This document shows, one piece after another, positions 34,549-42,365 of a stretch of DNA of 64,000 bases (the first letter of the stretch is position 1; the number at the start of each line of letters is the position of its first letter). The DNA comes from Clostridia bacterium (GTDB taxonomy: Bacteria > Bacillota > Clostridia > Oscillospirales > Acutalibacteraceae), in NCBI GenBank assembly GCA_017531385.1, contig JAFXLD010000103.1, forward strand, positions 1 to 64,000. The letters are read 5' to 3'. The notes beneath the pieces are model-generated. The model was given only the letters and a program-made list of their open reading frames with translations. It did not search any database and was not told the DNA's origin. The position numbers and the translations under genes were made by a program.

Positions 34549-35121
34549 ATGGGATTTTGGGAACTGTTGCTTTTGGCAATTGGCGTATCAATGGATGCCT
34601 TTGCAGTATCGGTTTGTAAAGGCCTGTCCACCAAAAAGGCAAGCGTTAGCAATATGGCAAAATGCGGTGTATGGTTCGGCGGCTTTCAGGCGCTGATGCC
34701 ACTTATCGGATTCTTTTTAGGCAGCTTATTTGCCGAGCAAATCGTAGCAGTTGACCATTGGGTTGCCTTTGTGCTTCTTGCTCTTATTGGTGCAAATATG
34801 CTTAAGGAAGCATTCTCAAAAGAGGAAGAATGTGATTGCGATAAAAACGCCGATTTCTCTATAAAAACAATGTTCACTATGGCAGTTGCAACCTCGATTG
34901 ATGCGCTTGCTATTGGCATTTCACTTGCAATGGCAGGCAATGTAAACATCTGGACTGCTATACTTCTCATTGGTATAACAACAGGCTTGCTTTCTGCTCT
35001 CGGTGTTAAAATCGGCAGTATATTTGGAGATAAATTTGAAAAGAAAGCTCAGATTGCAGGCGGTGTAATCCTTATTATACTCGGTCTTAAAATTCTGCTT
35101 GAGCATTTGGGTGTGTTATAA
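34549..35121 (+). CDS. mntP: Manganese efflux pump MntP
   Basis: A 190-residue protein with six membrane helices in two related halves, each with the MntP aspartate motif: AIGVSMDAFAVSVCKGL (about 9-25) and AVATSIDALAIGISLAM (about 109-125). It exports Mn2+. A loop with ECDCDKNAD may bind metal. ATG at 34549 is set by GGAGG at 34534-34538; longer frames run through the riboswitch. A CDF transporter gene starts 13 bp later. Confidence 0.93.
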   Translation: MGFWELLLLAIGVSMDAFAVSVCKGLSTKKASVSNMAKCGVWFGGFQALMPLIGFFLGSLFAEQIVAVDHWVAFVLLALIGANMLKEAFSKEEECDCDKNADFSIKTMFTMAVATSIDALAIGISLAMAGNVNIWTAILLIGITTGLLSALGVKIGSIFGDKFEKKAQIAGGVILIILGLKILLEHLGVL

Positions 35122-35134
35122 AAAAGGAGTATCT

Positions 35135-36025
35135 ATGAAAACAGAAAGAAACATATTAATAGCATTTATACTCAATCTCAGCTTTGCTGTTTTTGAGGTT
35201 ATCGGCGGAATCTTTACCGGAAGTATTGCAATTATTTCCGATGCTGTCCACGATATAGGTGATGCAACAAGTATCGGAATCTCGTATTTTCTTGAGAAGA
35301 AAAGCAAAAAGCAACCTGATGAAACACATACATACGGTTATGCAAGATATTCGGTTATCGGCAGTGTTATTACGACAGTTATTCTTCTGCTCGGCTCGGT
35401 TGTGGTGATATATAATGCTGTTGTTCGTATTTTCAATCCCGTAGAAATCAACTACAACGGGATGATTATCTTTGCTGTTGTGGGTGTAATAGTGAATTTT
35501 TGTGCGGCATATTTCACCCGTGAGGGAGATTCACTTAATCAAAAAGCAGTAAATCTTCATATGCTTGAAGATGTTTTGAACTGGGTTGTTGTGTTAATCG
35601 GAGCTATCGTTATGCGTTTTACGGATTTCGCACTCATCGACTCTCTGATGTCAATCGGTGTTTCGATATTCGTGCTTATAAACGCCGTAAAAAATCTCAA
35701 AGCAGCAGTTGACCTGTTTCTCGTCAAGACGCCCCGTGACATTGATGTCAACGAAATCCGTGAGCACGTTATGGAAATTGACGAAGTGAGCGACGTTCAC
35801 CACATTCATCTATGGAGCCTTGACGGACAAAGCAATTACGCCACAATGCACGTCGTAACGAATGCCGACGCTCATGAAATCAAGGATAAAATTCGTGAAG
35901 AACTGAGAGAACACGGCATTGGTCATGCTACTCTTGAACTTGAAAGTGCAAATGAACATTGTCACGAAAAGCATTGCCACGTGGAATCAGTTTCACACTC
36001 GGGACATCATCACCATCATCATTGA
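35135..36025 (+). CDS. Cation diffusion facilitator family transporter
   Basis: A 296-residue CDF protein. About six membrane helices are followed by a cytoplasmic ferredoxin-like domain (about 210-280) with VHHIHLWSLDG. Metal-site residues are in ISDAVHDIGD (helix 2) and MLEDVLNW (helix 5). The tail is a histidine cluster (HCHEKHCHVES, then six consecutive His), a likely metal buffer. CDFs export Zn2+, Mn2+ or similar against protons. Co-transcribed with mntP under a Mn2+ riboswitch, manganese is a fair guess, but the His tail also suits zinc. ATG follows AAGGAG. Confidence 0.9.
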   Translation: MKTERNILIAFILNLSFAVFEVIGGIFTGSIAIISDAVHDIGDATSIGISYFLEKKSKKQPDETHTYGYARYSVIGSVITTVILLLGSVVVIYNAVVRIFNPVEINYNGMIIFAVVGVIVNFCAAYFTREGDSLNQKAVNLHMLEDVLNWVVVLIGAIVMRFTDFALIDSLMSIGVSIFVLINAVKNLKAAVDLFLVKTPRDIDVNEIREHVMEIDEVSDVHHIHLWSLDGQSNYATMHVVTNADAHEIKDKIREELREHGIGHATLELESANEHCHEKHCHVESVSHSGHHHHHH

Positions 36026-36036
36026 TATAACATATT

Positions 36037-36073
36037 ACGGCAGAGAGCTTAAAACACTCTCTGCCGTTTTTTT
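36037..36073 (+). terminator. Rho-independent terminator
   Basis: A perfect 11-bp stem (36037-36047 with 36057-36067) is followed by seven T, ending the mntP-CDF unit. The stem sequence nearly repeats the one at 24086-24113. Confidence 0.88.
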
Positions 36074-36088
36074 ATATATATAATATTT

Positions 36089-36142
36089 TTCAACAAAAAT
36101 TGATTTTTATTTGAAGTTGTGTTGAAAGTTCTACAATAATAT
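36089..36142 (+). promoter_or_regulatory. Operator/promoter B, cdsA gene
   Basis: TTCAA at 36089, TTGAT at 36100, TTGAA at 36111 and 36122 (11-bp steps), ten bases, then -10 TAATAT (36137-36142), 33 bp before the cdsA start. Confidence 0.72.
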
Positions 36143-36174
36143 TAATGGTAATCAAACAATAAGGATGTGTTTGT

Positions 36175-36987
36175 ATGAACAATATGCTTAAAAGAGTTTT
36201 TTCTGCAATAATAGGTATATCGCTATGTGTTTTTGCACTTTTTTTCAACAAAATAACAAGAATTACATTGCTTGTTGTTATTGCAGTTATTGCCGTTTTT
36301 GAAATGAGCAAAGCATTGAAAAACAAAAATATCAACTGTCTGAAATATATATTGATAATATATGTTATCGGGTTTACAGTTTTGGAACTTCTGGAACTCG
36401 GTAATACATTCAACTTATGCTTGTTGATTTTGTGCTTTATTCCGATGTTGTTATTCGGCTTCAAAAATTCAAAATTTTCATATGAAGACATAATATATTC
36501 ATTTTTTATGTTTATATATCCGGTTGCACCTTGTTGCCTTCTGATAAGTGTCGGCACAAAAGAAAACGGATTGTTTTTAATAGTATTTACATTTGTTGCA
36601 TCATGGCTTTGTGATTGTTTTGCTCAAATCGGCGGAATACTTTTCGGTAAACACAAATTGATTCCTGATATCAGTCCTAAAAAAACAATAGAGGGATGCA
36701 TAGCAGGACTTATGTCATTTGTTGTCAGCGGAACTATCATGTATTTCTCGGCAAAATATACTTTCAAAATACAACTCCCTTTATATATTTCATACATAGC
36801 CGCATTTGCCTGCAGTATTTTTGGACAAATAGGAGACTTGACAGCATCCTATTTTAAAAGATACACAGGTGTTAAGGATTTCGGAAATCTTATTCCCGGA
36901 CATGGTGGTGTGCTGGACAGGTTTGACAGTATTATTCTGTCTTTACCTATAACATATTTTATTATAACAATGACACACATTATTTAA
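36175..36987 (+). CDS. cdsA: Phosphatidate cytidylyltransferase
   Basis: A 270-residue membrane protein with about seven helices. It shows the CdsA features SPKKTIEGCIAGL (about 162), GQIGDLTASYFKR and the C-terminal signature KDFGNLIPGHGGVLDRFDS (about 231-249). It makes CDP-diacylglycerol from phosphatidate and CTP, the donor used by the two CDP-alcohol transferases in the same island. A second, housekeeping cdsA should exist elsewhere in the host. The gene is alone behind TTGAA promoter B. Confidence 0.92.
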   Translation: MNNMLKRVFSAIIGISLCVFALFFNKITRITLLVVIAVIAVFEMSKALKNKNINCLKYILIIYVIGFTVLELLELGNTFNLCLLILCFIPMLLFGFKNSKFSYEDIIYSFFMFIYPVAPCCLLISVGTKENGLFLIVFTFVASWLCDCFAQIGGILFGKHKLIPDISPKKTIEGCIAGLMSFVVSGTIMYFSAKYTFKIQLPLYISYIAAFACSIFGQIGDLTASYFKRYTGVKDFGNLIPGHGGVLDRFDSIILSLPITYFIITMTHII

Positions 36988-36996
36988 GTTGTCAAT

Positions 36997-38148
36997 CTAC
37001 CTTATTTTTATTCTGTCATATGTACTTTTAATAAGATTCTTCGGCCCTGTCAGGATACTATCTCTTGCTGATGGAAAGAGCGTTCCCAAGAATTTCAACA
37101 TAAAAGTTCTGCTTTCCGGATCTAATTCCTTTAGCGTATCAATTAATATTGAATTGTTATCTTTAAGATATTCGCCCCACTCAATGAAACTATCAACATT
37201 TTGAACATTTGTGTCTTCAATTATCTTAAAAACACTATCGACAAAAAGCTTGCGTTGTTCCGGCGTATGGCTTCCCATCCATTCTTCAAATGTATTTGTA
37301 ATAAACTTCGCATTGTTGTGTATTTTGTTACCGGTGACAAAGTCATTGTTTTCAACAATCCACATATACGGATCGTGTTGAAATACTCCTTCACCCTTGC
37401 TTTTTATGATTTGATACTTATTGGTATCATTAAGCAACATACCAAATATGCTTTGTTCCGGAACATATTTCACGATTTTTTCTTCCATTTGAAGATACTT
37501 TTCTGATGTTACAAATTCCTTTGTAAATCCAGGACTGTCAAAGCTTTGAACTTCAATAATTTTATTCTTTGCTTTTGGAGAACACATAACACTTGCATAA
37601 ATTGCAAGGTTACCACCTTTCGAATGTCCTACAACAGCAATTTTACCCTTTATTTTACTTGCAACCTTATTAAGATATTTTACGCTTAAAAGCTGAGCAG
37701 GAACTGTGTCATTATACAGCATATCAAAATCCTCACGCCAACCTGTAATGGTTGAGTCAGTTCCTCTAAACGAAATACAAGCATTTCCGTCAGGTAAAAT
37801 AAATGTTGTTGCAGAAAATTGAACCTTTTTCTCATAATCCAATATGTTTTCGTGGTAATTGATTTTCACCTTACCATATCTTTTACTGTATGCCATCGAG
37901 TTAAAAAGTGTGAGATTTCTGTCAGGAATTATTTCAAACGCAAAAATATTGGAAAAATCTTCATGTTCTGCAATTTTGGAAAAAGTGCTTCCTCTTGAAA
38001 ATAATGGTTTGTCAGAAGATAATTTGCCATAATTCAGATATGCCATTTGAGCAAAAATAAGTCCGTCAACTCTCGAAAATGGCAAAGTCTTAAAATCCTT
38101 ATGGCTATTTAAAAGAGAATATTTAATAATATCTGACAATTCATTCAT
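36997..38148 (-). CDS. Mbeg1-like (DUF2974) alpha/beta-hydrolase lipase
   Basis: A 383-residue protein of the DUF2974/Mbeg1-like group. SFRGTDSTITGWREDF is the oxyanion region and VGHSKGGNLAIYAS holds the nucleophile Ser. There is no signal peptide or anchor. These are class 3-like lipases, presumed intracellular. ATG at 38148 is preferred (AAGGAG upstream). A longer frame from 38181 would start at the predicted transcription start. It ends 9 bp from the converging cdsA gene and has its own TTGAA promoter. Confidence 0.82.
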   Translation of the reverse strand: MNELSDIIKYSLLNSHKDFKTLPFSRVDGLIFAQMAYLNYGKLSSDKPLFSRGSTFSKIAEHEDFSNIFAFEIIPDRNLTLFNSMAYSKRYGKVKINYHENILDYEKKVQFSATTFILPDGNACISFRGTDSTITGWREDFDMLYNDTVPAQLLSVKYLNKVASKIKGKIAVVGHSKGGNLAIYASVMCSPKAKNKIIEVQSFDSPGFTKEFVTSEKYLQMEEKIVKYVPEQSIFGMLLNDTNKYQIIKSKGEGVFQHDPYMWIVENNDFVTGNKIHNNAKFITNTFEEWMGSHTPEQRKLFVDSVFKIIEDTNVQNVDSFIEWGEYLKDNNSILIDTLKELDPESRTFMLKFLGTLFPSARDSILTGPKNLIKSTYDRIKIR

Positions 38149-38184
38149 CTCCTTAATATAAAATATCATATCCTTTCTCATAAT

Positions 38185-38238
38185 ATTTTATATAAAAAAA
38201 ATCAACCAAAGATAAAATAATTATCAAGAATTGTTGAG
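38185..38238 (-). promoter_or_regulatory. Operator/promoter E, lipase gene
   Basis: Minus-strand operator 38238-38201: CTCAA/TTGAT palindrome, weaker third unit (TTTTAT), GTTGAT at the last step, then ten bases and the -10 TAAAAT (38190-38185). Confidence 0.62.
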
Positions 38239-38280
38239 AAAAGCCATTCTATAAAAATGTGAATGGCTGATTTTACTGTA

Positions 38281-39138
38281 TTAAATTTTCACCCTCACCA
38301 TAGACACACCATTGGCTTCGGGCTTTTTATCCATAAAATCTTCAGGTATTTTCTTTTCGTAGGTGTCCATATATGTTGCCGAACCGAAGAAGGCAGAGAA
38401 ATTTGTTTTGGGGATGATAACCCAATCGGAATCGGGCTCTTTATTGGCTATATAATACTCCGCTAACGCTATTATCAGATTTTCGGTCTTTGAGTCTGTA
38501 CCGTATGCCTTGATTTTATCCGTTGTTTCTTCGGACAGTATTACTGCCTCGGTGCGTAACGGACCGAGAACAAGAGCATCGGCTATTGCAGTGTCAAAGA
38601 GTAACGGGAAATCAGCCTTGGATTTTCGGTTGTAAATAGGATATTGAAACTGTATCAGACGATTTGCCCATTTGTTTTCAATATCCTTTATATTTTTCTT
38701 TTCGGCAAAGTAATAAAGTTTAGAGGAGATTTTATCCTTGTTTGCTTTGATATAGTCGGAAAGCGTATGCAGATACCTGTAATACCAACCTGCACCGGTT
38801 TCATCAACTATATCGGGAAAATCATTATGAAGTTCGGGAAATGATGTGTGATAAGGCAAGGCTTTATTCGTAACTGTTTCATACGGCAAACTGCACCAAG
38901 TACAAAGAAATTTTCTTGCTTTATCAATGTTCTCATAAGCATCATCTTTTTTCAAAGTGCCGTCGGGATTGTGAAAAAGAAAACCACGAGCAAGGATTGT
39001 AAAAATACGGCTGAAGCCCTTGTTTCTTTTAATCATAGCAGTTGTAAATCTGCCGATAAAAGCTGATGATTGCTTACTTTTTACATCAAAAACGGGATTA
39101 TCCGTATATGCCTTGAATTCAAGCCATTCATTTGTCAT
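38281..39138 (-). CDS. Hypothetical partner of the polymerase-like protein
   Basis: A 285-residue soluble protein I cannot assign. It starts MTNEWLEFKAYTDNPVFDV and contains a W-rich segment (KFLCTWCSLPYETV, GAGWYYRYLHTL) and a charged helical centre. No nuclease, helicase or polymerase motif is evident. It starts 3 bp after the stop of the polymerase-like gene, with GGGAG as ribosome site, so the two are made together. It may be a processivity, specificity or protective factor for that protein. Confidence 0.65.
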   Translation of the reverse strand: MTNEWLEFKAYTDNPVFDVKSKQSSAFIGRFTTAMIKRNKGFSRIFTILARGFLFHNPDGTLKKDDAYENIDKARKFLCTWCSLPYETVTNKALPYHTSFPELHNDFPDIVDETGAGWYYRYLHTLSDYIKANKDKISSKLYYFAEKKNIKDIENKWANRLIQFQYPIYNRKSKADFPLLFDTAIADALVLGPLRTEAVILSEETTDKIKAYGTDSKTENLIIALAEYYIANKEPDSDWVIIPKTNFSAFFGSATYMDTYEKKIPEDFMDKKPEANGVSMVRVKI

Positions 39139-39141
39139 AAC

Positions 39142-42100
39142 TTATTCTCCCTTCCTTGCAAATCTGTTTATATGTCTGTAATAGGCATCATAAAGAAAAT
39201 CACGCTTGCCGAGTGCAACAATATATTTTACCGAAGCATTAAGAGATAAAATGTGAGTTTCAAGTATCCTTGCCGCTTCTTCTGCTACAATTTCACGATA
39301 GTCTTTTCCTGCAGGACTGTTATTGTAGGCATTGAGCATCATTATTAATTCCTCGGAATCGTTAATGAAATACATAAGTGAAGCATTGGTCGCTTTGTTG
39401 TAATTGCGAATCTCGGTAAGAACATCAGGCAACAGCTTGTACCCGCCGCAACGGAAATCTGCAAATACATCATAATATTCCGCAAATTCCGGCTCGGGCA
39501 GATGTTTCACAAGAAAAGCGTAGCGTTCATCTTCTCTCATAAAATGCCAATTGCTCTCCTGTGCCTCCTGATAGATTGCTTCTATTCTGTCGGCAGGAAG
39601 ATTTATCAAGCCTGCAACAAGCCCGTCAGCTTCATAATTGTTATCCTTACATTGCATAAACAAAATACGGTTAATGTCACCGTGCTTTACTTTGACATTG
39701 GTTGAAGCATTGTGCCTTGATTGTATTCTTCTGAGGCACTTTTCGTAATCAGCTATAACTCTGCCCACATAATCAAGGATTTTCGGGTCAAGTTTTTTCT
39801 CCCACCCTTTCTTTTTGGCAAAGGTAAAAAGCTCACTTGCATCTGCGGGCTTATGTGGTAACGGCGGAGTATTTTCTTTAAGCATTTTCGCAAAGTACGG
39901 GAGCTTTTCAAGGTTAGAGCTTACCTCATCCCAATTCTGACTTTCAAAGAATTTCTTGAATTGTTCTTCAAATGTAGGCTCATACCAACGGCGTGAGCCT
40001 TCGCTCTTTTTAACAATTTCCTTATACTTTAAAAATGACGTTCTTTTAGCCCGATTTATTTCGAGATATTCTGACAGGTCGGGTTTTATTCCGCTTTTGG
40101 CAGAGTCAATTTCAAGCCCCGTGAGTATTTCAAGAACTTCCGTTTCCTTTCGATACTTCTCCTTTTTATCATCATCGGTATTTTCGTCATAGGCTATAAT
40201 ACTTCGGTTAAGAGCAGCATTTGAAATCTGACCTACCCGAGAAGAAAAGGTGTTTTTAACTGTTTCAAAGCGTTGATACCAATCATTTGAATCGGCAATA
40301 ACAGGTTTTGCCGTAGGAATACTGAGCAAGGGCAAGTTATAATTCGCTCTGATACAAGAAGTAAGTAAGGGCTCTGCAATGGTTTTTATCATATCTCCGT
40401 CAAAATCTGCACCGCCAAGCCTTTCAGCAAGAAGTGAAACAGAGTTTACCATAATCACATCAGTAAGCCCGGATAAATACTTTTTTCTGTATTTTCCAAT
40501 ATTTTTCAAAGGCTTTACAAGTGTTTCCTCATTTCGGGCAATATGGGGATTGCGAAGCAGAGCATAGATATTCTGCTCGGAATACACGGCACCCGGAGCA
40601 TAGAACTCCGTTACATCAAGACATTCTTCCCGAAGCATTCTTGTAACATAACTTCCGCCTCCGTTATCCTTAACTATTTCATAAAGAAGCTCCATAATAT
40701 CTGCCGCAAAGAAACGATTATCACCGTCAACAAGCAGTCTGCCTATTGAATAGTCCTTTAAAAGACTTTCTGCAGCATCTTTAAGTTGACGAACAAAATA
40801 TGGCTCATTGATAAATTCAGGATTTTTATCCAATAGCTCGGCAAGGTAAAAATTACGACTTTTCCTGCCGAATGACCAAGATTCTGCCTTATCGGCAAAG
40901 TATTTAATTCTTGCCTCGGAATCACATAAAAGCTCGTAATATCTTTGCTCTGTGGGCTTTGTGAGCCATGTTCTTTCATCCTCGGCAGGTGAACTTTCCC
41001 AACCCAACGGTAAATCATCGGGTCTGAAATCGGAAGAAAGCATTTTAACGGTATTAAGAAACTGATAATTAAGCTCCGTTGTGTTTTCTGCCACGGTTTT
41101 GCTTGCATTTGTAATATAAATGGTGTGACGGAACAATTTACAAAGGTTTGTATATATTTGCCAAGAGCCTGAAGGACCGACAAGCCATTTTGCACCCTTA
41201 AACTGACTTTCGGTGAGTATCATACAAATACTGTTGATATTATGACTTCTACCCCAAATATCCTTAATCTCTTTAATTCCTGCTTCCATAAACAGCAGCT
41301 TAAAATCGACCTTATGCACCATACCCTTGATGTACGGCATACGGATTTGATAGGAGCTGTGAGGCTTTTTGCTGCCTATTTTATTATCAATCTCACGGGC
41401 AAAATCAGGTGAAATTAGTCCCATACCGTCAAAGCGTGTTGTTTTAATATCACCGACACACTCTTTTCGTTTATACTTTCTCATACCGCCTTCGCCTGTA
41501 ACATCTTCAACTGTTACATAAGGCACATTGTGTGTTATTTCTTCGGGGTTAGGTACAATAACAATTTTATCAAAAAAATGCTTGTCATCGGGCTCAACTC
41601 TTATACCGGATGAAAAGAGAAGTCCGTTATATGCATAAAGTTTAGATAATTCACACTTATCAGTATCAAGATTCAATGTTATTCTTCGAGTGATTTCTTT
41701 GTAAAAATCAGCACGGATAAAGGATAACCTTGCATTTCGGCTCATACTTGCAGAACGCTCAAAGGCAACATACTTATGGGAGCCGTTACCTAAATCAAGA
41801 GTAATACCCTCGGGGCGAAACATCGACTCAGCTTTTTTCTGCCTTAATTCATTCTTATGTGTATTTGCTTTTCTGTCGAAAATACCGGTGAAATCAACAT
41901 AAACAATAGCATCATACAAATCTTCAATGACAATATCATCCTCTTTCGGCTCGTATTCGTTGCCGTGAAGTACACACATAAGCTGAAAGAAAACAGCATT
42001 ATCATCCTGATATGTTTCACCGTAGTTTTGCAATACGCTTGTTGTTTCAAGCTTGTTGAGATTGAATGAAAATATGTCGTCACCAATACTCTTGCCGTAA

Positions 42101-42153
42101 GCTAAAAGTGCATTTGCCGAGAGTATAGGTATTTTATATCTTATTCCGGTCAT
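39142..42153 (-). CDS. Double-psi-barrel RNA polymerase-like protein (RdRP/YonO type)
   Basis: A 1003-residue protein with the two hallmarks of single-chain double-psi-beta-barrel RNA polymerases. The segment QIRMPYIKGMVHKVD (about 268-282) matches the first-barrel lysine motif Q-x-R-x4-KG of eukaryote-type RdRPs. GGADFDGDMIK (about 580-590) gives the metal-binding D-x-D-G-D triad. The spacing of about 310 residues suits QDE-1 and phage YonO. No primase, helicase or nuclease motif was seen. Whether the template is DNA or RNA is unknown. ATG at 42153 follows GGAGGTG. Its promoter holds a LexA box, so it should be damage-induced. Confidence 0.72.
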   Translation of the reverse strand: MTGIRYKIPILSANALLAYGKSIGDDIFSFNLNKLETTSVLQNYGETYQDDNAVFFQLMCVLHGNEYEPKEDDIVIEDLYDAIVYVDFTGIFDRKANTHKNELRQKKAESMFRPEGITLDLGNGSHKYVAFERSASMSRNARLSFIRADFYKEITRRITLNLDTDKCELSKLYAYNGLLFSSGIRVEPDDKHFFDKIVIVPNPEEITHNVPYVTVEDVTGEGGMRKYKRKECVGDIKTTRFDGMGLISPDFAREIDNKIGSKKPHSSYQIRMPYIKGMVHKVDFKLLFMEAGIKEIKDIWGRSHNINSICMILTESQFKGAKWLVGPSGSWQIYTNLCKLFRHTIYITNASKTVAENTTELNYQFLNTVKMLSSDFRPDDLPLGWESSPAEDERTWLTKPTEQRYYELLCDSEARIKYFADKAESWSFGRKSRNFYLAELLDKNPEFINEPYFVRQLKDAAESLLKDYSIGRLLVDGDNRFFAADIMELLYEIVKDNGGGSYVTRMLREECLDVTEFYAPGAVYSEQNIYALLRNPHIARNEETLVKPLKNIGKYRKKYLSGLTDVIMVNSVSLLAERLGGADFDGDMIKTIAEPLLTSCIRANYNLPLLSIPTAKPVIADSNDWYQRFETVKNTFSSRVGQISNAALNRSIIAYDENTDDDKKEKYRKETEVLEILTGLEIDSAKSGIKPDLSEYLEINRAKRTSFLKYKEIVKKSEGSRRWYEPTFEEQFKKFFESQNWDEVSSNLEKLPYFAKMLKENTPPLPHKPADASELFTFAKKKGWEKKLDPKILDYVGRVIADYEKCLRRIQSRHNASTNVKVKHGDINRILFMQCKDNNYEADGLVAGLINLPADRIEAIYQEAQESNWHFMREDERYAFLVKHLPEPEFAEYYDVFADFRCGGYKLLPDVLTEIRNYNKATNASLMYFINDSEELIMMLNAYNNSPAGKDYREIVAEEAARILETHILSLNASVKYIVALGKRDFLYDAYYRHINRFARKGE

Positions 42154-42184
42154 TGTTTCACCTCCTGAAAAGCATTGTAAATAA

Positions 42185-42213
42185 ATTATATAGAACAAAT
42201 GTTCTTTTGTCAA
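42185..42213 (-). promoter_or_regulatory. Perfect sigma-A promoter with LexA/SOS box
   Basis: Minus strand: TTGACA (42213-42208), 17-bp spacer, TATAAT (42190-42185). The spacer contains GAACATTTGTTC (42204-42193), an exact GAAC-N4-GTTC palindrome as bound by Gram-positive LexA/DinR. A consensus promoter blocked by LexA should be tightly off and strongly induced by DNA damage. Confidence 0.78.
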
Positions 42214-42290
42214 CATCCCGAATGTATTTTAACATAGAAAGAGTACAATAATACGGACTTTATCATGTGAAACAATGTTTTTTATAATAT

Positions 42291-42310
42291 GAATACTGCG
42301 TTACATTTTT
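42291..42310 (+). repeat. GAATACTGCG element, copy 1
   Basis: Twenty bases, GAATACTGCG followed by TTACATTTTT, in the intergenic space behind the polymerase promoter. Two closer copies occur at 43380 and 43994. This copy has two changes in the second half. Confidence 0.4.
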
Positions 42311-42311
42311 T

Positions 42312-42344
42312 ATGAAAACAAAATCGCACCACTGTGTGATGCGA
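42312..42344 (-). terminator. Terminator of the hydrolase gene
   Basis: Stem TCGCA-x-CAC with GTG-x-TGCGA (42324-42344) is followed on the minus strand by TTTTGTTTTC, 21 bp past the hydrolase stop. Confidence 0.6.
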
Positions 42345-42365
42345 AAAAGTGTTATTTTGATAATT

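Noticed and set aside
35960..36025. Six-histidine end of the CDF transporter as a cloning tag
   Set aside because: It continues a natural His/Cys-rich metal-binding tail in genomic context, and the ATPase in the same element also ends in His.
39142..42153. Annotation as the beta-prime subunit of host RNA polymerase
   Set aside because: It lacks the clamp, zinc and trigger-loop regions of beta-prime and combines both barrels in one chain, which fits RdRP/YonO-type enzymes instead.
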